The notes beneath the pieces are model-generated. The model saw only the letters and a program-made list of their open reading frames with translations. It was not told the DNA's origin and did no database searches. The position numbers and the translations under genes were made by a program. Of a stretch of DNA of 64,000 bases, positions 1 to 32,739 are shown in pieces; positions within the stretch are counted from its first letter, which is position 1; each line of letters begins with the position of its first letter. The stretch is from Bugula neritina. Taxonomy: Eukaryota; Bryozoa; Gymnolaemata; Cheilostomatida; Bugulidae. The stretch is from NCBI GenBank assembly GCA_964035545.1, contig OZ037767.1, positions 32,354,042-32,418,041 on the forward strand. The letters are read 5' to 3'.

Positions 1-365
1 CTATAATTAGTTATAAAATGCAAGGCTAGAAACTCTTTCTTATGAAACACATTTTTTAAAGTCATTTTCCAAGCGTTTTTGGCTTCACAACTCAATGAGC
101 ATAATTTCTGTAAAAATAATTTTTGCATTTGGGAATTTAATAATTTTAATTTTAGCTCAAAGAAATATTGTCCAATTAGGTTTTTACATTTTTGGCCTGG
201 CTGTTGCCTCCATAGTATTCTAAATGTACTGCTACGTGTTCTACTGTTGGTTTTGAGGTATTACTTGTAGTTGGTTATTACTGAATGCTTGGTTGCCTAA
301 ACATGTTCTTTCACAAAAGTCTTGAAACTGGTTACAGGTTTCTACGCATCCACACATTGCTACAG
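1..365. other. Upstream intron sequence of the BRWD/PHIP gene, no exon recognised
   Basis: AT-rich sequence before the first recognised exon, whose acceptor is tgctacag at 358-365. I looked for the exon encoding the N-terminal helical segment of the family and did not find a convincing one. Confidence 0.5.
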
Positions 366-21098
<20,733 letters not shown>

Positions 21099-21149
21099 AT
21101 TCACTTTTACTGAACATCAGACGTTGGCTTAGATGTTCTGTTTTTAGTT

Positions 21150-21620
21150 GCATGTCAGTGATTTGTTACCAAGAGTACTCACTCACAGTTAATATGACTT
21201 GTTACCAAGAGTGAGTACTAACTCACAGTTAATATGACTTGTTACCAAGAGTACTAACTCACAGTTAATATGACTTGTTACCAAGAGTACTAACTCATAG
21301 TTAATATGACTTGTTACCAAGAGTGAGTACTAACTCATAGTTAATATGACTTGTTACCAAGAGTGAGTACTCACTCATAGTTAATATGACTTGTTACCAA
21401 GAGTACTAGCTCATAGTTAATATGACTTGTTACCAAGAGTGAGTACTAGCTCATAGTTAATATGACTTGTTACCAAGAGTGAGTACTAGCTCATAGTTAA
21501 TATGACTTGTTACCAAGAGTGAGTACTAGCTCATAGTTAATATGACTTGTTACCAAGAGTACTAGCTCATAGTTAACATGACTTGTTACCAAGAGTACTA
21601 GCTCATAGTTAATATGACTT
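21150..21620. repeat. Tandem repeat downstream of the BRWD/PHIP stop
   Basis: About 12 copies built on tgacttgttaccaagagt and gagtactagctcatagttaa. It starts about 55 bp after the stop, so it is probably in the 3' UTR or the downstream flank. Confidence 0.88.
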
Positions 21621-22471
21621 GGCAATTCTTCGCTTGATACAAGACCAATATTGTAAATGTACCAACTCAAATTTTAACTGTTAACACTATTTAATCTTTT
21701 GTTCATAATTGCTGTTGCAGCTTTTTTTTAATATCATTTCTTATTATTATGGATGTTTGTTACAATGCTTCTAATGAGTTGTTTCTCTCAACAATGAATA
21801 TCTGGTTGATGCTGCTAGCCCATTTCATTAGAAAGCTTCTACTCTACTGACCCTAACATAAGCATAAGGGCTGATTCAAGGTGAAGGTCATACTGCATAA
21901 TCTTTTTAGAGTAAGTCGAATATTCAGTCAACTGTTGGACTACTACAGTAAAGGTTAGTAACTGGAAGATGTATTTATTTGCATAAGCACTTCAGCAAAG
22001 ATATCTTGCATAAATTTGATAAGAGAGGATGTAATTACATGATGGGTCTTGAAGTCAATGCGCTTATTAAACAAGTTGGTTATGAAGTAGAGCCATGCAA
22101 TTCACTACAATTATTTTATTGGAATTTTTATTGGTTTTCATATTTTTAAGCTAAACAGAAAAATTAGGAAAAAAATCGAAAATAAATAAAGATTTATTTG
22201 AGCGAAAAATGGCAAGCAAAAATTAAGTAACAAAAACTGGAAATTGCCTATAATTGAGAGATCTTTATGCTAGTAACTTAAGCACATCAATTATAAATAA
22301 CAAACAAAAAACAGTAACATTGTTCATTTACTGCATTCATTAAAGACATGCATAGTTGGTTTAAAAGCTAAGAATTGAAATAAAATAAAGATAACTTGAA
22401 AGTTGAAGTTAAATAGATTGTCTATATTGCATACTAGAAAGCTGCACGTTTGGTCAATAAGAAATAGAACT
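21621..22471. other. Convergent intergenic region between BRWD/PHIP and the desaturase
   Basis: AT-rich, no coding signal seen. It should hold both 3' ends. On the minus strand an AATAAA signal, seen as tttatt at about 22192-22198, is a candidate poly(A) site for the desaturase. Confidence 0.45.
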
Positions 22472-23938
22472 TTAGCCAATAGCGTTTAGACCTTCAAATA
22501 TGAGCGTATCCTTGAAGGGTACAAGTTTACCTTTAGCTGCTTCTTTGGCTATATCTCTCATGTGTTTCAAAGTTAATATGTTGGCATACAGAAAAGAGAA
22601 ATGCTTATATTGAACATGGCGGTACTTATTGACTATTTCCTGGACTTTGTGACGAAGAGAACGGAGACGGTGCCGAGGTAGTCTGGGGTAGAGATGATGG
22701 ATGACTTGATACTGGAGGCCACCGTGGAACCAGTCCATATACCTCGAGCAGTCCACGTCTAAAGTAGTCCGCAGTTGATACTCAAAATAACTTTCACCAT
22801 CTTTCTGATACTGCACTTCGTCAAACGTCTCCATAATGAAATGACTAAGACAGATTTGAACATGGATGATGCCGACAGTGGCATTGGCTATATACCAGAA
22901 GATCAGTCTGCTGGACCATGTGGGACACAAGTATACGAGATAACCCCACCATGAGTAAAACACAAGTAGGTTAGACAACTCCAACACTTTCAACACTCCC
23001 TTGCACTTAGCATGAGTTAGAGCGAATATAAGGGACTGGGCGTGCAGATTGACTCTAGCTATGGTCATTATAGGGAAATACAACACATGCTGATAGCAAA
23101 CAAGAAATCTAGAGATTTGATTAAACGGCATGAAGGCATCCCAATAGCTGGAAAATATCCCCGCACCTTTGCCGGTAACATATTTAAACATTTTGTTGGA
23201 AATAGCAAACACTGGTAGGTGCTGTATATCCGGGTCATGTGACACAACGTTGGTGGTGACGTGATGCGTCTCGTGGGAGTGTTTCCACCACGAAATTGAT
23301 AAACCAGTGAAGGCGTTTCCGACGAGATTACCAAACAGGCGGTGCTTCCAGGAGCCTTTGCTAAACACACTGCTGTGTCCGATGTCGTGGCCAATGAAAT
23401 TTGACTGCTGCCAAAATAGTCCAATGAGAAATGAACTGAGGTAGAGAGTATACTTTGGTGGTTTGCCCTCATCAACTGAGAGGCTGTCGAAGAACAGATA
23501 CAGGGCAGCTGAGAACATGAGCAGAGCATATAAAGTCTTCTTAATGAAATACATGGTGTCTGGAATGTACCAACCATTTTCCTCTAGCCATTGCCCCAGT
23601 TGGCGGAACTCTTTGGTGATAGCAGCACTGGAGTCACTGCTACTACTACAGCCTTCAAGATCTCCAATGTACCAGCTCTCAATCTTCTTGCGCCACACTT
23701 CCGGTTTGTGGAACTGATTAATTAAATCCGTGGCGTCTCTGCCACCCACATTGGTTATTGCAGCCTCCCCTCCTGGGTGGTACTTTACCCAGCGAGTAAC
23801 ATCATACACACCGTTATTCACTGCAATCCAGATGGAAGGAAGGGAAGAATGCTGCTTCAGTTCATCTCGAGTTATTAGCCGACGTCCAGGTGACCTGTGA
23901 CCTCCATTTTCATCAGCACTTTGCACCATCTTCTCCAT
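22472..23938 (-). CDS. Cytochrome-b5 front-end fatty acid desaturase
   Basis: Probable ER-membrane enzyme that inserts a double bond between an existing one and the carboxyl end of an acyl chain, taking electrons through its own cytochrome b5 domain. The 488-aa frame has the b5 haem motif HPGG (54-57) with a second haem His near 77, and three His boxes: HDIGH (184-188), HETHH (222-226) and QVIHH (411-415). Gln in the third box is the front-end hallmark. Hydrophobic segments lie near 135-150, 165-180 and 325-365. The upstream frame stays open to 24190, but the Met at 23938 is preferred: it fits family length, and a splice acceptor (ttattccacag) ends at 24092. Whether it is delta-5, delta-6 or sphingoid delta-8 cannot be told by eye. 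It is intronless within the CDS. Confidence 0.92.
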   Translation of the reverse strand: MEKMVQSADENGGHRSPGRRLITRDELKQHSSLPSIWIAVNNGVYDVTRWVKYHPGGEAAITNVGGRDATDLINQFHKPEVWRKKIESWYIGDLEGCSSSSDSSAAITKEFRQLGQWLEENGWYIPDTMYFIKKTLYALLMFSAALYLFFDSLSVDEGKPPKYTLYLSSFLIGLFWQQSNFIGHDIGHSSVFSKGSWKHRLFGNLVGNAFTGLSISWWKHSHETHHVTTNVVSHDPDIQHLPVFAISNKMFKYVTGKGAGIFSSYWDAFMPFNQISRFLVCYQHVLYFPIMTIARVNLHAQSLIFALTHAKCKGVLKVLELSNLLVFYSWWGYLVYLCPTWSSRLIFWYIANATVGIIHVQICLSHFIMETFDEVQYQKDGESYFEYQLRTTLDVDCSRYMDWFHGGLQYQVIHHLYPRLPRHRLRSLRHKVQEIVNKYRHVQYKHFSFLYANILTLKHMRDIAKEAAKGKLVPFKDTLIFEGLNAIG

Positions 23939-24091
23939 GTCAAGAGTAACGCTGAGATGTTTAGGCTGTCTGTCTGTTTGTCTGTAGAGACTCTGGTGAG
24001 ACGGGGGGGGGGGGGGGTGTTGGTGAGAGAGATACGGGATGGTGGTAGGTTTACAACTGTGCTGACATGTTGCTATTCTGGCTCTCAGTTG
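23939..24091 (-). other. 5' UTR part of the desaturase exon
   Basis: On the minus strand a pyrimidine-rich ttattccacag precedes position 24091, so the coding exon probably starts there with about 150 nt of leader. The leader contains a 15-nt run of C (plus-strand G) at about 24003-24017. Any first exon would lie upstream and was not found. Confidence 0.55.
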
Positions 24092-24199
24092 CTGTGGAAT
24101 AAATAAAACATTGATTGTTACTTCAAGACTGCAACGGGTGCGAAATGTTGAAAGTTCCAGTATAAAATGAGTTTGATTGTTCATTAGCAAACGAAATGT

Positions 24200-27100
24200 C
24201 TTAAAAAAGGTTTAAATATGAGAAGACTTTCATAGTATTCATGTATGTATGTAGTTTATTATACTGAATCCCTCAAGAAGCATGGAGAAGGTAACAGAAT
24301 AGGTCAAACTAATCATCAGGCCATACAACAGCTGATCATACAATGAATTGTTTGCATGTGCAAACTTTGCTGATTGGGTAAGCAGTACTTCGTTAACATA
24401 GGGATTTATATCACGAGTAGTAAAGTCTATTATTACATTAGATATAGTGCAATATATTAGTTAGTCCTGGGGGGGTATAAGTTGATTATTGGACACGAGT
24501 GGTTTAGTATCAGCTGTAGTGTAGCTGATGGGCAGAGTAAAGATATTGACCAGAGCAGTAACTACATTAACTAGCAGTATACAGTCTACAGGGATTTGGC
24601 CACAAGTGTTAGCAATGTCACAGCTGAGGGCAGAATCTAAGTAACAAATGTCCCCCAAGCTCCCCTATAATGTAGACTTATAACATACAATTAGCTCTAA
24701 TTGTAGCTTACACACACGCACGCGCACACACCATGATAGATGATAGAAAAAGGTTACAATTCAGTCAATTAGGTTAGACAACAAGTTGGAAAGCAAGTCC
24801 TATCAGTGCTAGCTTCTATAGGGCGATAAGATTTGAGGGAGTGATGCGCGCGCCGTAGTTAGTATAGTAGAGCTCATGGTGCGATGCATCAGCTGATCTC
24901 TTTCTATATATAACGTACGTCAAGTCATTATCAGGTGATGTTTTACAATCTAACGAGCACGTTGCCCTTAGTCATGCACGCATGTCGTGTTATAGGGGCT
25001 GGTAGCATTTCCATAATTTGTAGTCTCACATGGCATGGCTTGACAAGAGAAACATTAGCAGTTCGTCTAAGCCTTAGAAATTTCAACAGCTAATCTATCA
25101 ACTAGCACATGGTAACACTCATACTACAGATCACCTATGCTGAAAGTTTACTTTTTAATTTAAGTTTCTAGTTATTGGATTAGACTTTAGAGTTTAAAGC
25201 ATGAAGCTCAGCAAAACTATCTCCTATTGCACACAAGTAACATGCCTTGATGCAAGTATGTAAACACTACCTATCACAACAGCCAACAGCAATTTTTGCC
25301 TCATTGAAAAAGCAGAACAGTTCAAAGTTTTCTTTAACAGCACGGCTACATAAATCAATATTTACTGCCTTTCCATGCATGGAGCCAAGGCTACTTATCC
25401 AGTCAAAGCTCCTTTCAATGGTGAAAATCAATGATGTAATTGGATACAGATGTATGTAAAGGCATTAGTTATGGCTAAAGACAACAGTCTGGTATACAAT
25501 TAATTAATACAGAGAACTTTTTTTCTCTTCCCTGAACAGGGTGGGTGCAGAATTGCAAATTTTTCACAAAGCAACATGTTGTAGAACTTCATAGCAATTT
25601 TTGAATTTTTAGTCTATCACTAAAACTTTATTGCTAGACTACAAAAATAGTTCAGGCTTCGCCTAGTAACTGCAAATTACTAAGTGACTGTGAGTGTTGC
25701 TTCGAATTTTTGAGGAAGGTGCCGTAATGGTAAAGTGAGAAAAGCTTGTGTTCTAGATAAAAAATGTTGCAAAAAAGTTACGTTGGTGCAAAATATTCAA
25801 CCAGCGCCCCAAAACCAAAATGATAAAAAGAAATTTATAAAACTTGGGCTTTCTCCATTACTGTTCCTAAGTGAAATTTTTGAAGGATAATATTAATTCT
25901 CTTCCCATCGTTTTATCATTAGTTTGGTTATAGTTGAACAATTACAGTCAATGCTCAAAAAAACTAACAACATTTAAATCTTAACCTACCCTATTTGAAA
26001 CCAACAAGTGAAAGAGATGACTAAACTCTCAAGTCTTGAAATTAATCAACTCATTCAACTAATAGTAATACTACTTACTAGTATATTTATTTATTATTTA
26101 TAAATTATAAGTCAAAATGATATTATTCCGCAGTCGTCTTATGATGATGAAAATATAGCCATAGTTTTATTATAATCAATAATTAAACAAATATGAATAT
26201 AACTCTAACTGCAAATCACTATGACTATCAGATTCAGTGTGAACATCATAAAGTGAAATCACCGTGATCATCATTTTAATTTTAGTTTTAAACTTGGTAA
26301 AACTAACAGTAACTCAACCCAGTTCAGTAACTGTAAGTAAGTTAGACTTAGTTGATACAATCGCGCTAGTAGTAGTACTAGCCCTAGGACTACGTCTACT
26401 ACTGCTGCTACGACTACTAGTACTAGTACTACTAGTACTACTACCAGTAGTAGTACTACTAGTACCACTAGTAGTAATACTACTACTAGTACCACTACCA
26501 GTAGTAGTACTAGTAACACTAGTAGTAGTAGTAGTAATACTTATAGTTATACTACTAGTATTAGTTTCAGTTTGTTTTATTTTTAACTTTGTAATTACTG
26601 TTACTATTAGTATTAGTATTACTATTAGTATTACTATTACTATTAGATCTACTTCTATATTAAGATATATTTACATAAACTGTCAGTGTCCAAGTCTACA
26701 GTCAAAGTTTTCCTTTAGTTTTTTTATTACTGTTTTAGAGTTACTGTTTGTCTTAATAATGATAGTCATATTAATACTCATACTGTAAGTGTAAGTGTAA
26801 CACTAACACTAACACAGTAAGTGTAACAGCTGGACGCTAGCGTAAACGATAACTAAAAATAAAGTAAGTTAGTTAGCTTTGGGATTTTAATTTTACCGAA
26901 TAGAAGGTTCAGTTCAATTTTCCTTCTGTGGTTATTTGTGTGTTAATTTTACTCACCGAGTAATGGGAAGCTTTGTCTAATCTGATGAAATACTCGATTA
27001 AGGTTACTTGGTCTTGTACGCCTGTTCTCCACAGGTTGAGCGATGAACACTATTGTAAAAAATGAATGAACGTGCGCGAAAGAAGCTGCGTGCCTGAAGT

Positions 27101-28030
27101 GTGATTTCCATAGCGATGTAGAGTCACGTGATTCACCGGCTTTCCCTGTATCGACCTGAAACATGTGCTCAAATCCGTCGTTTTTCCATGATAGTGTCAG
27201 ATCGGTCTTACAGGATTGTTAGGCTTGAAATTACGCAGCAAATAGCTAATGAAAGCAAGTTTTACTAGCCATTTAAATTCAATTTAAATGCTCTCACTTT
27301 TTGTACTTTCTACCGTCTATAATTTTTTATAATTGAGTTTTCTCAATCATAGTACTGAAAGTCAAAGTTTTGGCGTCTGAAAATGTGGCTATCGTAATTA
27401 TTAAGTAATTTGCTTAGTAATTACCAATAAGTTATCATTTTTATTAGCGGACAACATTTTAGCGAGCAGTCATTTTTCTACTTCTCGGATCGATCTTTTG
27501 TCTTTCCATAGATCGATCCATGGAAAGCCGTTGAAGCACCTCCAAATTTGGAGTGCGGCAATTTGGTGTTCTAAAGTTTGGGAACCTAACTCCAAACTTG
27601 ATCACCTTGAAATACGGGGCTCGCTCACCCCTAACTTGAATCTGCTTGCTTATACAGCAATTTTACTCATAGGGGCGCCATTGTGCTGCATATTGCGGAG
27701 CGTGACTTAATGTACGATATACTTTCTGGTTATAGTGAATGGTTTTGTAACTAATTGAATTTTATTCAACAATAGTCACAACATTTTAAAAATATTGTTG
27801 ACAATATATGTATATTACAATCTTTATTGTTATAATATACTATATCTTTTTTGCAACTTTTCTTAGAAAATCAATTGAACATTATAGTTTTAACATGGCT
27901 TCTGGGTTACAGAATTTGATTCACTACTCCATCTGAAAGAATCAGTTACAAGTATCTCCCACAGACCTTCAGTTGCTATACATTATACAGTTGAAACCCA
28001 GCTTAGATAAAAGAAATCAACTATAATTTC
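24200..28030. other. AT-rich intergenic DNA, no recognised gene
   Basis: No frame here resembles a known family. It contains a self-complementary TAG/CTA triplet cluster (26370-26560) and a short palindromic stretch at about 27505-27530 (ctttccatagatcgatccat). The desaturase promoter is expected near the left end. Confidence 0.5.
26370..26560. repeat. Self-complementary TAG/CTA triplet cluster
   Basis: Mixed ctactag, tagtac and accagtag triplets on both strands form many short inverted repeats. Confidence 0.75.
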
Positions 28031-28689
28031 TTCAACAATGCAATATTGCAAAGTTTTTTAAAATAAAAATGAGTATAGGCTATTTCTAACAATTTTAGTA
28101 TCCAAAATCCATAATTTTGATAATTTTACATATATAGTTCATAAACATCTCTGATACAAATGATAAAACTATTTAACACCGAGTGTAGACTTTATCATAT
28201 TGATTGTAACAAAAATTTACCTTTAAGCTTATATCTCACTTACACAACACCAAACAATTCCATTGCTATCGCTATAATTACTATTGAATTTAATATTCTT
28301 ACATTAATAACATGTAAAAATATTTTGTTTTATGATGGAGCTAAACTCAAACCTGAAATGGAATTTTCTTTTTAAATATGATAGTATATACTAACTATAT
28401 ACATATACACTGCATAGATTTAAATATTTATTTTAGTTTTTTATATAGAAAAAGTTCAAAACGACTATAATATAATGTCTAATGAAAAAAATACCACCGA
28501 TTTGTTCTTTCTACTTACATTAATTTTTAGTTTAAGAATTTTTCTATAAGTGAAGGATGTCTTCAAGGTGAAGGACATCTTTAAGGTGACAGTCTAGGAC
28601 TACTCTAGTGTGTTAACTAAATGTGGATAAGCACAGTGAAACATTTGCAATAGGACTCTCATCTCTACAGACTAGTTGGAATACTTTCT

Positions 28690-28920
28690 TTACACACAGT
28701 GAGAACAAGGTAACACAGCAAGAATAAGGTAACACAGCAAGAAAAGAGTCACACAGCAAGAATAAGGTGACACAGTCACACAGCAAGAATAAGGTGACAC
28801 AGCAAGAAAAAGGTAACACAGTAAGAAAAGAGTCACACAGCAAGAAAAAGGTGACGTACAGCAAGAATAAGGTGACACAGTCACACAGCAAGAATAAGGT
28901 GACACAGCAAGAATAAGGTG
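28690..28920. repeat. Minisatellite downstream of GM2A-like copy A
   Basis: Repeats of cacagcaagaataaggtgac and variants, between the duplication border and the GM2A-like 3' end. The same repeat is present in copy B with a different copy number. Confidence 0.88.
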
Positions 28921-29048
28921 AAGAATAAAATTATGTTACACTTAGATACCTTTTACAGCATGAGTCAATGCAATTATTTTGTTTAGAAGTCTTTATATTT
29001 GAAACATTTCATTCAAAGTACATTTTACCAAAAATAAAATATATTTAT

Positions 29049-30564
29049 TTAACAAACAATTCCTTTCAAGTTTTCAGGACAATCTATTGTGGGAGCAACT
29101 TCAAGGTCCATGTTCATACAGCCAACCAGTTTGTCATTGTTTGTGGTGTCTCTCAACTCAACTTTAACAACATATCCCCCCTATAAAATAATATATAGTA
29201 ATATAATAATACATGACATGTAACAGTAATATATAGCATATAATAATAACATAACAGAATAAATACAATAATTTTACTGACCTCAATAAGCCATCCAGGC
29301 AATCTTTCCTTAAAAGAAGACAAGTTTACCAGCACTTTATCCTTAGTGGCTATACGCTGGGCAGGGAAAGGACATTTGCAAGGAACCTTGTACTCCTCGA
29401 AGAAAGAAGGGCAGGAGTTAGTTTTAATCCATTCTTGTAAGAGAGGGAAATCGCATGATCCTTTATATTCGCTGCACATAAAACAGACAAATATACCACT
29501 TACCATGTACAAATATACCACTTACCATGTACAAATATACCACTTACCATGTACTAATATACCACTTACCATGTACCAACTTACCACTTACCATGTACTA
29601 ATATACCACTTACCATGTACCAATATACCACTTACCATGTACCAATATACCACTTACCATGTACCAATATACCACTTACCATGTACCAATATACCACTTA
29701 CCATGTACCAATATATCCTTCAACGCCTGCATTAGGGATAGCTCCAATATTTGTGCAAGGTGTCTACAAATAGATGTATATATGCGTAGTGCATACCCAC
29801 ATTAGTCTGCAGGTATAAAGTTGCAAGCCAATATGATTGCTCACTCAACTTGTTTGAAGCAGTATTTTTACAAACCTCCCAGAGAAAGTTGCCAAGGTTT
29901 CGTTTCTTCAAATTTACACTCATTCTGACTCCATCTCCAATTTGATTGAATGTTTCCACATCTACCGCCACGGTGATGTTATTATTAAAGTTGAATGGCA
30001 TAGGGGAGATATCAATGTTGTGGAACTTAATGTATGCATCGCTAGGGCCTGGTAAAAATCAATGTATAGTGTCACTATTCCAAATATAGCACATTATTAG
30101 ATTATAGCACATAATAGAATATAGCGCATATTAGAGTATAGCACATATATTATAATATAGCACATATTAGAATATAGCGCATATTAGAGTATAGCACATA
30201 TATTATAATATAGCACATATTAGAATATAGCGCATATTAGAATATAGCACAAATTAGAATATAGCACATATTAGAATATAGCACATATCAGAATATAGCA
30301 CATATTAGAATATAGCACATATTAGAATATAGCACAAATTAGAATATAGCACATATTAGAATATAGCACATATCAGAATATAGCACATATTAGAATATAT
30401 CACATATCAGAATATAGCACATATCAGAATATAGCACATATTAGAATATATCACATATCAGAATATAGCACATATATTATAGCACACATACCACAATCTG
30501 TGACCACACTAACAGCAGAAGCTAGAGCAAAGCTCAGAACGAATGCTACAACACGAGACAGCAT
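29049..30564 (-). CDS. GM2-activator-like secreted lipid-binding protein, copy A
   Basis: Probable lysosomal or secreted ML-domain protein. In mammals GM2A lifts GM2 ganglioside from membranes for beta-hexosaminidase A; the invertebrate ligand is unknown. Five exons on the minus strand: 30492-30564, 29876-30048, 29702-29763, 29282-29471, 29049-29180; phases agree, 209 aa. Exon 1 encodes a signal peptide (MLSRVVAFVLSFALASAVSV). Exon 2 has the ITVAVDVE strand; exon 3 has PCTN; exon 4 has YKGSCDFP and VPCKCPFP, matching the YIGSC and LPCHCPF blocks of GM2A; exon 5 has LVGCMNMDLEV, like the RLGCIKI end. The stop overlaps AATAAA (TTAAATAAAT). An in-frame upstream Met at 30645 is possible, but the shorter start gives a clean signal peptide. 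Confidence 0.88.
29505..29712. repeat. Donor-spanning 22-bp minisatellite, intron 3 of GM2A-like copy A
   Basis: Read on the minus strand, exon 3 ends tatattggtacatg and is followed by gtaagtgg; that 22-bp unit repeats about nine times into the intron, each copy with an intact donor. Confidence 0.93.
30075..30480. repeat. Minisatellite, intron 1 of GM2A-like copy A
   Basis: Copies of tatagcacatattagaa with atcaga and gcgcat variants. On the minus strand the array starts right at the donor (gtatgtgtgctata against the unit's atatgtgctata). Confidence 0.9.
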
Positions 30565-30776
30565 GGCTACTTGGCAAGTAATGGCGGAGAGAGGAATGCT
30601 AAAGGCTTTTATTTGATGGTGCAGAGTGTGTGAGAGCCTCGCCACATGACTCTTTGATAACCAGCTGATGCTCGTTCACAAACTGAAAGCTGGGTTACAC
30701 ACATCCTGTTAATGACTCTTGCTCTGTGTGTGTTAATACATACTTGTATACCCCCTCCCCTCTCCCCGTGACTGAG

Positions 30777-30838
30777 ACCTCTGTGTGCGTGTGTGCATGC
30801 GTGTGTGCGTGCGTGCGTGCGTGCGTGTCTGTGTGTCA
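30777..30838. repeat. GT/GTGC microsatellite
   Basis: Run of gtgtgc and gtgcgtgc units upstream of GM2A-like copy A; the copy B equivalent (about 54830-54868) is shorter. Confidence 0.85.
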
Positions 30839-31069
30839 CATGAACTTGTATTAACAAATGATAGAAACTATGTTTACTGCTATTGTACCATACTTCATTG
30901 TTAAGCAGCACAAGTGTTGATGTGTAATATAGCAATACCATAATTTAAGATAGGTTTGTGTCTTTAGAAATGTACTAAGAGAGTCGCCCAGTTAGAACTC
31001 ACAAGCAAATTTCTGCCAAAAGTGTTACACATTATATTTATTCATAGAAATACAGCATTACTACATCCA

Positions 31070-31205
31070 CTGCAGCTTTTTTGCGGCGAAGTCCCGCCTT
31101 ATGACGCATCAACCACGTGACCTGTTCTGGACGACAGGCGCAGGCGACATTCCAAGGTCACTCATAATCCGACTGACCGACCGCGGAGAGGTAACAAAGT
31201 TTTTC
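31070..31205. promoter_or_regulatory. Candidate GC-rich regulatory block near the edge of copy A
   Basis: A locally GC-rich stretch in AT-rich DNA with the CACGTG E-box (31114-31119) and a TGACGCA AP-1/CRE-like site (31101-31107), kept in copy B (about 55110-55245). A donor-like gcggagaggtaac at its right edge could end a plus-strand non-coding exon. Function is inference only. Confidence 0.3.
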
Positions 31206-31385
31206 ACATCTAGCGATCATATTTGACCACTGCTTCTCAACTGCTTCTCTAACTTTTAAACAAGAAATTTTCCACTCACGCTAAAGATAAATAATCAGCT
31301 CAAACATGTCAGCTAAACCGTAAAGACAATCACAATGTCAATGTGAATGTTGATTGAAAATGAAAGTGATCCGTGTGTTATACTT

Positions 31386-32720
31386 ATACAGTTAATGAGT
31401 TATACTTATACTTATAGTTATACTTATAACTTATAAGTTACAACTTATTTATAGTTATACTTATAGACATCGTTTAAATTATATCACAATCAGTATCACT
31501 ATCAGTGTGACTACCCACTTTCAGTGATTGTAACAGTGGAATTGTTAGTGTTAGGTGTAGTACGAAAATCAATATAACTACGAGCTCTGAGTGTCGCTCT
31601 CACTTTGCTGTATCAGAATACTGATCGCAATACTGAATACTGATACTCATGCTCATACTCACACTTATGACTTAATAGTAACACTATTAGTATTACTCTA
31701 TAATACTAATAATTATAATATCTAAATATATTGTATTCAATCAACTCAATTTGATTTTTATTTTATATTTGTATAGATTAGGTTTTAATTCAAAATTAAT
31801 AAATAATTATGATAATATTAATACCAATAAATTTAATTAAATTTAATATTCTAATAGTAATAGGTTAACACTTAAAAGTTAACTTATTATCGTTATAATT
31901 TAAATTATTGCTATTATAATTACTGGCTTAAAAGTATCAATATTATTATTGAAATAATTTTCATTTTATGCTCTATATTTCTATTAACTGAATTATTAAT
32001 GGTTGTATCACAACTTTTTTGCTGTTGTAACCTTTTATTATCAGCCTAGTTCCACTAGACTGGGTTGGAGAGCATTTTCCTAAAGATATGAGCTGAACCT
32101 AGTAAGGCTGTCTGTTGGATCAGTGGGTATTTGTTTTCAGCTACTCCAAGTAGTGCCATCTTTAATAGAAATATTATTATTATAACTATTATTATAGTAT
32201 CAACTACAATTACTATTGAATTGTCAACAGCCAAGTATCACTATGGTTATGAGAGCCAGCATATGCATATTAATATTTTATAGCTTATACTATAGTGTCT
32301 GAGTTGGAGTAAGAAGTTACTAATTTGTTTTGTGCAAAAATTAGAAACAGTAAAGTGAGTAAACACAATAACTACTCTCAAATGTGATATTGCATGGTTG
32401 TTAAAACAATAACCCTTTCTTCAGCATAGAGGCAGTAATGATGACTTTTGAGTAATCGTATGACTTGATATTTTAATGATTTGCAGTCTTTACGTTAATG
32501 CATTATAAGCAATGCTAGTTCACAACTAACAAGTATCAACTTATTGTATCAGACAATTGAAATATGGTGGAAGTGAGTTTAGAGCTATTCTACACATTTT
32601 ATAGTGAACATAAGTTTTGACCAGTGGACAAATAGAAACATTAATTGAAAATAGCTACTAAATTGCTACTAATGCTAAAAACTTTTGGTTTAGTTTCAAT
32701 AGCTACTAAATCTAATTCTC
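31386..32720. other. AT-rich intergenic DNA
   Basis: Starts with short inverted and direct ttatactta repeats (31380-31470), then AT-rich sequence without coding signal. Confidence 0.5.
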
Positions 32721-32739
32721 ACCATTTTTCACCATAACC

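Larger units (their letters stand above)
28031..31385. repeat. Segmental duplication, copy A
   Basis: Starts at tcaacaatgcaatattgcaa and ends at gtgtgttatactt; both borders recur in copy B (50445-55418), same orientation. It contains a complete GM2-activator-like gene. Unique sequence is nearly identical between copies; tandem repeats differ in length. Confidence 0.95.

Noticed and set aside
23939-24190. 84-residue N-terminal extension of the desaturase
   Set aside because: A splice acceptor ends at 24092, the extension is low-complexity (Pro and Gln runs), and the b5 domain starts after the internal Met.
28160-28375. 71-codon frame in copy A
   Set aside because: Copy B has the same DNA with changes that interrupt the frame; not maintained as coding.
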